A DNA stretch of 64,000 bases from Paragyromitra xinjiangensis (Eukaryota; Ascomycota; Pezizomycetes; Pezizales; Discinaceae). Shown here in pieces: positions 55,036 through 64,000 of the stretch. The position numbers and the translations under genes were made by a program. Location of the stretch: NCBI GenBank assembly GCA_038503065.1, contig JBCAMK010000001.1:62001-126000 (forward strand), read 5' to 3'. The first letter of the stretch is position 1. Each line of letters opens with the position of its first letter. The notes under the pieces are model-generated. The model was not told the DNA's origin. It did no database searches and saw only the letters and a list, made by a program, of their open reading frames with translations.

Positions 55036-58000
55036 ATGTCTTCGTCGTCGTCCACATTTTCTCCATTCTCTGCAACCCCAAAGGAAAATCCCCCTCTTAC
55101 TGGCATCGCCCCGACTGGTGGTGGAGGCGGAGGTACTAGTGATTGGTGAGATCCATCCATTCCATATTTCCTTTACTTGATCTGGCTTAGTATTTTTTTA
55201 TACTTTTCTTTTTTTTCCTTCAACAATATCCTTTTTATTCGCCCCTTCCCTTCCTCCGTCATCACCTCTTCTCAAATCCTCCGTTGTTGTGTTGCGTTTT
55301 GCCCTCCCTCTTGTGTTCCTGCGTTGCCGACCACATTCCTATTTCTGAACACACTTTTTTTTTTCTGCCTGTTCCCCCCGCCTTGCAACCAGTACCCTTT
55401 GATACTAGCTCCAAAATTCTTATTTTATCCCACTCCCGAATCCTTAATCCCCCCCCCCGAATCACTCGCTACAACCAGATCTCTTCCATTTCGAACACTT
55501 CCTTCTGCTCCTCGTATTCCCCTACAATCATACGCATCGAACCTGCTGCAATCATAACACCCAAACTGATCATCAATAATGCTAACATCCATGGATTCTT
55601 CCAGGACTCGTCGTGCAAATGGTACATCCAGCACCTCTAGCTCTCATCGTCGTCCTTCACTCTCTACCACTCTTACCCATCCCCCTACCTCACAGCACTC
55701 CCAGCCACCTTTAACTCCTTCTGGCTCTAACGTTTACCATCCACCACATCACTATAATAGGGGTGGTGTGGGGGGTTCGGTTAATACCACCTATAGCAAG
55801 GACGACTTGCTGGGTATTTTCAGACAACAGGATCAGGGTAGTAGCGGTTTGAGGGATGTCAAAGATCTGATTTTAGGAGAGCTGGGCTCTGGGACCGGCG
55901 GTGGTTGGGGTAGAAGCGGGGATGAAGGTTCTGGTAGTGCCGAGGTTTGCTGGGAGAAGGACGGCGGGTTGAAACCTGTGAGTTTGGAAGATATGACCGA
56001 GGAGGAGCGGGAGGTGTGTTTTGTCTTATTTCCCCTCGTATTTCAAACGTCCCATTGTTATGCGTGACGTGGTCATTTCATGCAACCATGCGATTGGATC
56101 TAATGTTGGCATATAAACTAACGTTTTTTTGCGACCAGTTGTTCTCCAACAATGTCAACTCCCCTCACAAAGTCCCTCCGAATCAAAATAATCAAGGACC
56201 GGCAAATCATCACGCCAACATAAATAACACACCACCTCCAAAACGTTCCAATAGCAACGCTGTTCCCGGTAGCGGCAGTACCCCTGGTACCACCCGCCCG
56301 CAGAACCGCCGTCGTGAAACATCCGATGCAGCCCTCACTTCTGCACCTCAAATTAGCCGGCGTAAAACCGAGCTTCGTGAGGCGGAGGAGACCGGTGGAC
56401 GAGACAGAAATACTTTGTTTGGGCGCTGGGGTAGTACTGCAGGCACTACCGGTCAGCCTGGGGAGGATGACCACAACAAGGATAAAGGGGACGAAGGGTC
56501 ATCTGGCACAGGAGGCAGAAATACTGGCTTATTTAGGAGAGGAAGTGCTGCATGGCCCAGTGGCACTACCGGTGCGAGTGGTTTTGCCAACAGTGGTGCT
56601 TTAAATAGTCCCATGGGCAGTTTCGGCAATGGCACTTTTGGTGGTGCCATGGGCGGGTTTTCTTTGCAAAGTACTAGTGCAGCAGACAAAACCAAATCCG
56701 GGGGAGCTGGGCCGAAAGGTTCTTCAGCAGCGCCTCCAAAGGTTGAAAATGTTGAAGAGGAGGATGACAATTCTAGTCGGGTGGCTTCGCATTCCGCTAG
56801 CAACCTTCGCGATGAAGATGAGCGCGAGAGGCCGATGAGTTCCGATACCGACCCTTTCGGAGATAGAGATAGAGATAGAGACGATCATAGTCAGGAACAC
56901 CACTCTCCACACTCAGCCATGGAAGACCCCCATCGGGTGAAGAATTCTTCATCTTTTGGTAATCTAGCGAGTGCATCAATGAATCCGCCGAGAGGCGGGA
57001 ACAATATTGCAACGCCAACAAAGATTAGAAGTGATCTTGGGTTTTCTAGCCGTGAAAGTTTGGGTGGGCTGGGTGGTATGGGCTCCGGAGGCCTTCATCA
57101 ACAACTGCAAAATTTACAATTGAATCAACATGGTAACTATCCTCTTCACGGACGGTCTAGACAAGGAAGCCTTGGAGGCATGGTTGGTGGGTTGAACGAA
57201 AACGAGCCATTGAGCCCAACCGAAACAAATCCGTACCAAAGTCCAGCTCCTGAAAAAGCAGATGAAGATGACCTTAACGAAATTCACGGCGACAATGGGC
57301 ATGGAGGTGGTGTTATAGGTGGTGGTTTTAAGAGGGATGTTGGAGCTCCTGGTAGTGACAGGAGCGGCAGGAGCTCTACCGCAGGATTGGGTGGCGTGGG
57401 TGGGGGATTAAGCGGGTTTGGCTCTCTAAGCGGAAGTGCGTTATGGGGTGGGCAAGTAGGGACACCTGGAGGCCTGGGACCTTCAACTACCCCAAGTTCG
57501 TTTTTTGGTGCCGGGGTGTTAGGTGATTTGTCTAGTCCTGGAGGATCTATGCTGTCAGGTAGTGGGATGGGCGGGATAGGTAGTATTGGTAGTGGTGGTC
57601 CGTTCGGATCAGCTAGTCGAGGAAGCAGGCTTGCCCAAATGTTCCCCCCGGAACAGCAGCAGCAAATGGAGGATGAGCAAGGCGGGTTCGAGTCAAATGA
57701 TGGGTTTGGTGACATGAGATTCGGAGGATTTGGTAGCAGGAGAGGTTTCGGTGGAACCATGGATAGTCCAATGAGGGAAAGGGGCGATGTATCGGATCTC
57801 TTTGCGGGGTTGCATACCACAAGAAGTCTCGGAAATCTTGGTGCGGCAGCCTCTGGAGATAACATGTTCACAAGGGAGCGCGAAGATTCATTTACTCTTG
57901 GAAATCTGCATCAGCAGGGTCAACCCGGGCCAATGGGGTCAGGCATTCAACCGCCGATGCCGCATCAAACGCAGCAAATGAGACCGCCACCAGGAACTGC

Positions 58001-60404
58001 ACCACCGCAACCGCAGACTGTTTTAGTTATGCCTGACAAAATTCAATGGACATACCGCGATCCTTCTGGCACCATACAAGGGCCGTTTTCAGGGTTGGAA
58101 ATGCACGACTGGTATAAAGCTGGGTTCTTCACTCAAGATCTTGCAGTCAAGAGAGTCGAAGATCACGATTTCGAGCCTTTGGGGCAACTGGTGCGTAGGA
58201 TTGGAAACACGAGGGAGCCATTCCTAGTGCCCTTGCAAGCACCACCAGGATCTACTGCTCCTACTACTGCTCCTGTAGCCCCGGCTCCAAGCGCCTGGCC
58301 TGGGTGGCCTCTTGATACTCAGCAGCCTGGAACTGTTCAACCACCATTTGCAGGGAGTTTCCCAAGCTTCGGAACCACACTCACGGCGGATCAGCAAAAT
58401 GCGTTGGAGAGAAGGAAACAGGAAGAGCAATATTTATTAGCGAGACAGAGGGAGTACCTCGTCCAGCAGCAAGTTTATGTCAAGGCCCAACAAGCAGTAC
58501 TGCACCACCAGCACTCACAGCAAAGCCTTCACTCACAGCCTAGTTACGGTAGTTTGCAAGGAAGTCTGCAGAGTCCCGGTGGGTTCGCTACCCCCACTGC
58601 AAGTGCTCCTACGGTTGGTGTCGGTGCTCAAAATGCGTTTGAACCCGGAGTGCTTCTGCGTCAAGCTGGCGCCGCCGCAGGAGGGGGGGATGCATTTGGT
58701 GTTGGCGGGCATGGTATTCCGGGATTGGCTGGGCAACAAATGCAACCGGGCAATCAGTTCTTGCAGCAGCAGGCCCACTCTCTCCAATTAGAACAGCAGA
58801 AGCAAATCTTGGAAATGCAACGTCAGCAAATGCAAAGAACGTATCAGAATCAACATCAACAAGTCGAAAAGCATCAGGAGCTTGAACAGGCACAACAACA
58901 AATCGCAGCTGCGGTTGCACAAGCCCAGCAACAAGCTCAGAACCAGGAGATGGAAAGAGGGGAGGAAAGAGCTACCCAAGAACATCACGAGCAGGCTCAC
59001 GATTCAAACGACAAGTCTGCGGATGATACCTCCCGGTCTCCAAATGTGGATGAGTCTCATTGGGAGCTAGAACCTGAACGCAAGTCACCTATGCTATCTC
59101 AAGTTCAATCCACTGAACAGCCAAAAGTGAATATCCCCAAAGGTCTCTCTGCGAGGACTTCACCGACCCCAAAACAAGCGCAGCCCGTCGCTCCCGTTTC
59201 ACCCTGGCAGGGAACCGAACAACCTCTTGTTCAACCTTTCCCACCCCCACCAGGTTCTTCTCAGCCTACTTCAGAACTTGCCGTCTCGGCGCCGCCCATG
59301 ACCCGCAGCCCTTCGGTTGAAACCCCCCACACCAGCACCAGTATCTCCATTGCACCGTGGGCAAACAAGGAAAATGAAGTTAAAGGGCCGTCTCTGAAGG
59401 AAATCCAGGAGTTGGAAGCCAAGCAGCAACAAGCAAGAGACGCCGCAGAAGCAGAGCAGAAACGCCAGATGCTCCTCCAGCAAGTCAACACCCAACCGCC
59501 TCCTCCCGCCCCCGGTTTGCCATCCACTGCAACATGGGCTACTTCCCCATCTAGTACTCCATCAAGCGGTCAAGCTTCAGCATGGGCAAAGCCGCTGGTT
59601 AAAGCAAATACACTGCCGGCCGGGGGTGCCAAGAAAACGCTCCAGCAGATTCAGAAGGAAGAGGAACTTCGCAAAGCAAAGGCCGCCGCCACCGCTTCTC
59701 AGGCAGCTCAAGCTGTTCAGAGTGTCCCTAGTCACCCTGCTCCCATCGGTGGTAAGCGGTACGCGGACCTCGCTGGTAAATCTCAAGTTCCGCCACCGAT
59801 CAACACTGTTGGAGGCGTCTGGACCACCGTTGGCCCCGGCGGCAAATCCAAGAATCTCGCTACTAGCCCCATCCCGACAACGCCAGCTCAAACCCTAAAG
59901 ACCACGACAAGCACCCCTTCCCTAGCGCTTGCTCCTGCTGCAGTAATGAAGAAGGTTATGCCGACGTCGCCGGCACCGAAACCGGTGAGCACAAGCGCAA
60001 ATGAGGAGTTTATGAAGTGGTGTAAAGCGAACTTAAAGGGATTGAATGCTGGTTTGCAAGGTAATCCCTACCCCCTAGAACCCATGTTTCGTGCTATACT
60101 AACATTATCAGCCGATGAACTCATCCAAACACTTCTCAACTTTCCCTCCGAACCCGAAATTATCGCAGAAACAATCTACACCTGTTCTACAACTATGGAC
60201 GGTCGTCGCTTCGCCGAAGAATTCGTACGAAGGAAGGCCGCTGCAAGCAAGGGTGTCATTATTGATGCTGGAACAGCTAACGGGGGTGCGGGGGGCTGGA
60301 ACGAGGTTGCTAAGGGGAAGCCACAAGCAACAACGAGAGAGGTCAGCCCAGAGACAAATGCCGCATTCAAGGTTGTTGCGGGTAAGAAGAAGGGAAGAAG
60401 ATAG
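55036..60404 (+). CDS. GYF-domain protein (Smy2/Syh1-like)
   Basis: Exons 55036-55145, 55605-56013 and 56139-60404; 1594 residues. Intron 1 is 459 bp, by far the longest coding intron here, and intron 2 is 125 bp. The GYF domain lies at about 806-865: IQWTYRDPSGTIQGPFSGLE, MHDWYKAGFF, then LAVKRVEDHDFEPLG. It has the W-x-Y...GPF...M..W...GYF pattern that binds proline-rich PPGF/L partners. The N-terminal 800 residues are Gly/Ser-rich and disordered. After the domain come Pro-rich and Gln-rich stretches, a long charged coiled coil (about 880-1010), a second Glu/Gln/Lys helix near LKEIQELEAKQQQARD, and a conserved-looking C-terminal helical domain (EEFMKWCKANLKGLNAGLQG to the basic end KKKGRR). 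Yeast relatives act in mRNA quality control and COPII-related traffic. Confidence 0.9.
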
Positions 60405-60926
60405 AGCGTTGACGCTGTTTTGCGCTAGAAAAGGGGGAAAAGGGGTGCCGTCTGTTTGAAGTTTGGGGTAAAAGTTTATGTAGTCTTGGTTTTGAAGTTT
60501 TGTGCTTCAGGGGTATTTATGACGTTCTCTAGTGCGGGGAAGAGCGAAGGGGTTGGGACTACTGCCTAGGGTAGTAAATTGAAATTTTGTTTCGATGCCG
60601 ATGTTTCCCATTTGATGAATGGCCACTGGTATTGGTCCGATTGCGGCTCCAAACATCTGCGTTTTCAACCAATCTCGTAGAGAGACACCCATGTCGTTTA
60701 TCCCGCGGAAACCAGCCCCAATGCACTACCATTGGTGGCTTGCTCATAGGTCCAAATGCAACCATTCAGAGTAGTAGTCCCATTCATACCAATAATAGCT
60801 TCTTAGACGGGATATTGTTAGGTGTCCCTTGCGAAAAAAATCATCCCATCCCTCGTTAAATTAATCCCGGGAAACCGGATTCAAAAATATGGTCACTCAC
60901 TGCAGCACCAGCAGGGAAATCTTTTG
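60405..60926. other. Intergenic
   Basis: 3' flank of the GYF gene and sequence before the tRNA. No gene seen. Confidence 0.5.
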
Positions 60927-60998
60927 AGGTCTTGCTGGGAGTCGAACCCAGATTACGGAAATCAGAATCCCGGGTGATAGCCATTACACTACAAAACC
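60927..60998 (-). tRNA. tRNA-Gln (anticodon CTG)
   Basis: 72-nt cloverleaf on the minus strand. Acceptor stem GGTTTTG pairs with CAAGACC (one G-T pair), D arm GTG...CAC, anticodon stem CGGGA/TTCCG with loop TTCTGAT (anticodon CTG, reads CAG), T arm CTGGG/CCCAG around TTCGACT. No intron and no encoded CCA. The Box B (GGTTCGACTCC) fits. Confidence 0.92.
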
Positions 60999-62410
60999 TT
61001 ATGTAAGTTGGGTCAAATTAGCCCCTAGGGGAGAAAGGTTAGTATCGTGATTAAGCGATGAGGGGATGGGTACGGAGGCTTTTAGATGTTTGGGTGTTGC
61101 TTGTTTCGTGTTTGTGATGGTGGGGTTCGCTGGGTTAGGTGTAGGATTGCTTGCGGTGGTTGTTGCAGGTGTTGGACGAGTGATGGGGTGTGACGGGGTA
61201 GCGTCGATAGATAATTCATCAGGTACATTTAACCACCTAAGTTATGGTACTCACAGGGTAGCATCGATCTTGTAAACTTCCGAGATGTAGCTGCTAATCT
61301 AGGGTTTTGATGAGCAAGTGGAGCGGAGGGAGGAAGGGAATAGGGGAGAAGGGATTGGTACGTGCGCATGCTTTCTGTGTGTTTTATGTAGATATATTCT
61401 TTACTCCTTTCAAAACCCAAGGAGATATATAGGCTCGTTCCCATCCCCTACTACCTATGCTGCTACGGTACGCAGCAAGCTGTGCGGTAGGGCTGGGCAC
61501 GAGACTAGGAGATATAAGTAGGGATACATGTAGTATCGTGAGATTTAGCATTAGCAGTTGATTGAGATGTCGCTAATAGTAAGCAAAAAGATGGGGGCCC
61601 ACGTAGTTGCTTTGTATTTCTAGGGTATCATTATCCAATCCATCTGCCGATCAGACTATAACCCAAGAACGGCCCCTTGGGATGAAAAGGATGATGGAAA
61701 AGGTGATATCGAATCAATGTCAGAGTGGTCTCTGATGGAAATTTTTGGTTGTGGTTAGCGTGTTTGTCAGAAGCGTTACTCAGAGAAGACGGCCAGGCAT
61801 AAAATATGCTGGCAGAAGCCCCCCGCCAAGAACTCCCATCAATGGTCTAACCCAGCGGCCATGTGAGGGCAGATGCGGCGTGCCCTGCCGCCTGCCCGCC
61901 CACTGAGAAGTTTTTCTCTGTTCGTGTTATCTGTGGGTTTTCCCTCTCTTCATTCATCCATCCATCAGCCCATCATATCACAACCACTATTATCCGCAGT
62001 TATTTATCGATTGTTAACGCATTTTGGCTTTTTCCTGATAAACCTCGCCCGTTTCTAGGATTAAACTGCTCGGGAAGCTGCCGCCAATAACTGTTTGTCC
62101 TTTTGGGTGAACCTGAAGTTTCTTGTCCAGGTAAGGGCCAAACCTTTCCCTCAGTATTTTCCATCGCCATCATCATTTATTAAACTAATTTTATTTACAT
62201 AAAGAAAATCTGGCAGTCAGGGTCTTCCTACATAGATCCATCTGATTTCAAGTCGTCCAATTTGTGCGGTACAGCCTCTCCCTATTAAATTATGCTCATA
62301 TTGGGGTTCTAAATCCTGGACCGTAATATCATACGTAAAGAAAGCAAATTAAATCAACATATCTAATTGTCACTTAGAGTAACTAACATCCTTTTCAGAT
62401 CGTATCAGCC
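60999..62410. other. Intergenic and 5' leader of the last gene
   Basis: No coding gene. 61640-62130 is the probable promoter and leader. A 5'-UTR intron is proposed at 62131-62398: CAG/GTAAGG donor, AGTAACTAACATC branch, CTTTTCAG acceptor. Confidence 0.5.
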
Positions 62411-64000
62411 ATGTCTCGCCAGATACCCTCAATGCCACCAGAGGAAGATCGTCATATGATGATCTACTCTCAAGGAAACCTGGAATCGCCCAGACCTGAA
62501 CCTCCTTCTCGTTCTCCAAGCCCCGATCTTCCTCCTAATTTTGTCCCTAAACCCCCTGTGGAGTCTTCAAGCTTTCCGGCTGCCAATAACATCATCTCTC
62601 TGCTTACAAGGATGTCTGGAGGTGCTTCTCTACGGGACCTCATCATAGTTCCAGCCGCGACCTGGGATCGCAACAATACTATGTGGGAGCATAAGATGAC
62701 TCAATTGCGTAAAAAGCATCGGAAGGACTGGGCAGAGAAAGAGATCGAACTCCGAAGAAAGTATGATGAGCAATACTCTGATGCTCGTTACCGGGAGATG
62801 CTCTTGGCAAAGGAGATGAAGGAAATTGAGTTTTCACGGGGAGTTGAAAGTGGTGAAGTTTTCGGCAAAACCTGGAAAGAGCATAAAGCCGCCAAGAAGG
62901 AAATGGAGAGAACGTATACTGAAAAGCTCAAGGAAAACGAAAAGAAGCTTGAAGAGAGCGAAGCTACTATTGCAAAGCTACGCCAAGAATTGGCGGAGAA
63001 AGAAACTGCTGTTGAAGCTCTGCAAAAGGCAATTGGGAGGCGGGCCGACCAAGTCTCTGCTGAGGAACCTCAGCAACCTCAGCAGTCTCAGCAGTCTCAG
63101 CAGTCTCAGCAACTTCAGCAGTTCCAGCAGTTCCAACAATTTCAACAGTCACAGTATCCCCAATATCAATTGGGTTCCAACACCCAGGGCCAAGGGTTCT
63201 CACCAATGCCGCAAAACTTCTTTCAACAACCTGGGCAGCCCTCGTTGCCAGCTTTCCAGTATTCCCTTCAGCAGCAGCAGCAGCAACCACAAGTAGTAGA
63301 CCAGTCCATGGCTCTTGTGAGGGCAGGTGCATTTGTAAATACAAATAATCCTGGTGCCTCTATGCATCCTGCATTCGCTACACCATCTACCATTGCTCCC
63401 GCGTTTAACACTGTGCCTGGGCCCAACTTAAACCCCTTTCGTAGAGACGACCAAAATCAGCAGCATGATAAACGTGTTGAAAACCGACAACAAGACCAGA
63501 GCAGAAACCATCGGGATGATCCTCGTGGTTCCCAAGGGAATGATAGACACCGGAAAGCAAACGAGCGCAGCCGTGGTAATAATCCTAGAAGAGACAAACA
63601 TTCTGACCATGGAGGAAGTGGAAAGGGCTACGCCTCACAGACTGAAAGAAACCATACCAGTTCTCATCTACAGGTCCCCACACAAGATCGCGCATCTAGT
63701 TCTAGAGGTCATTCTGGAAATCGTTCGGGTGATCGTCATGATACTAATCCTGGCTTCCGTCTAGACGTCCGCCCGGACATCATTAGCTTGGATCATAGCT
63801 CCGGAAGCAACTCTGGGAATTATCCTAGAACTGGCTCTGAGCCTACAGATCTCCATAAAAATGTGGTGGGAAATACAGCTAGCAAATATGTTTACCCCTC
63901 GGAACACCCCACGACTGCCTCATGGAACAATACATTTCTTACACCACAAGACGGGAACGTGGCAACGAGAGGGTCTTCTGTTCCCTCTCAGCTTCCCCCA
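62411..64000 (+). CDS. Coiled-coil, polyQ protein (partial, runs off window)
   Basis: Open from ATG 62411 to the window end, 530 codons without stop. The start lies 12 bases after a strong intron acceptor, so the first intron is in the leader. The N-terminus is Pro/Ser-rich. Residues about 95-215 are a charged coiled coil (MTQLRKKHRKDWAEKEIELR, then KEHKAAKKEMERTYTEKLKE, ENEKKLEESEATIAKLRQEL). A Gln-rich repeat tract (QQSQQSQQSQQLQQFQQF) and a second QQQQQQ run follow. The rest is disordered, with Arg/Asp/Asn/Gly-rich sequence. No catalytic domain seen so far. It may be a scaffold or RNA-granule type protein; that is inference. Confidence 0.75.
   Translation, partial: MSRQIPSMPPEEDRHMMIYSQGNLESPRPEPPSRSPSPDLPPNFVPKPPVESSSFPAANNIISLLTRMSGGASLRDLIIVPAATWDRNNTMWEHKMTQLRKKHRKDWAEKEIELRRKYDEQYSDARYREMLLAKEMKEIEFSRGVESGEVFGKTWKEHKAAKKEMERTYTEKLKENEKKLEESEATIAKLRQELAEKETAVEALQKAIGRRADQVSAEEPQQPQQSQQSQQSQQLQQFQQFQQFQQSQYPQYQLGSNTQGQGFSPMPQNFFQQPGQPSLPAFQYSLQQQQQQPQVVDQSMALVRAGAFVNTNNPGASMHPAFATPSTIAPAFNTVPGPNLNPFRRDDQNQQHDKRVENRQQDQSRNHRDDPRGSQGNDRHRKANERSRGNNPRRDKHSDHGGSGKGYASQTERNHTSSHLQVPTQDRASSSRGHSGNRSGDRHDTNPGFRLDVRPDIISLDHSSGSNSGNYPRTGSEPTDLHKNVVGNTASKYVYPSEHPTTASWNNTFLTPQDGNVATRGSSVPSQLPP

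Overview
This is nuclear DNA of a filamentous ascomycete (Pezizomycotina). The evidence is the many short introns (about 48-90 bp, GTRNGT donors, CTAAC-type branch sites), a Zn(II)2Cys6 transcription factor, a JEN-type carboxylate transporter, BTB and ankyrin expansions, and single-copy housekeeping genes of fungal type. The class cannot be fixed from sequence alone; gene-poor stretches full of transposon relics would suit Pezizomycetes or a similar lineage, but that is a guess.

Layout. 1-3.2 kb: a 951-bp element with long imperfect inverted repeats, then decayed sequence. 3.2-10.8 kb: a repeat-rich tail-anchored-looking protein, a small secreted protein, an unknown 200-aa protein and a six-exon JEN-family transporter. 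10.8-15.9 kb: a transposon-rich island with one putative two-exon gene, a hAT-like element with an 8-bp target duplication, and two MITE-like elements with perfect inverted repeats. 15.9-21.4 kb: a seven-exon secreted type-B carboxylesterase and a seven-exon M3 oligopeptidase (PRD1). 22.0-28.5 kb: four tandem BTB/POZ paralogues that share one intron position, the first dead by a nonsense codon, then a small three-exon gene found only by splicing. 30.0-35.3 kb: cystathionine beta-synthase (CYS4) and MCM4, the latter with MCB boxes upstream. 36.8-43.7 kb: a kinase fused to about 35 very similar ankyrin repeats, plus a broken ankyrin relic. 44.1-50.2 kb: helicase HCS1, a C2HC+Zn2Cys6 transcription factor and an unknown 464-aa protein. 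52.2-64 kb: a small membrane protein, a coding-like fragment, a GYF-domain protein, tRNA-Gln(CUG), and a coiled-coil, polyQ protein cut by the window end.

The genes do not form one pathway. CYS4, MCM4, HCS1, PRD1, the GYF protein and the tRNA are core functions. The BTB cluster and the kinase-ankyrin gene are the accessory, fast-evolving loci. The most unusual signal is at composition level: in most housekeeping exons the coding strand switches from C-rich to G-rich, sometimes several times in one exon. Intron boundaries were read by eye; joined exon lengths were checked to keep frame.
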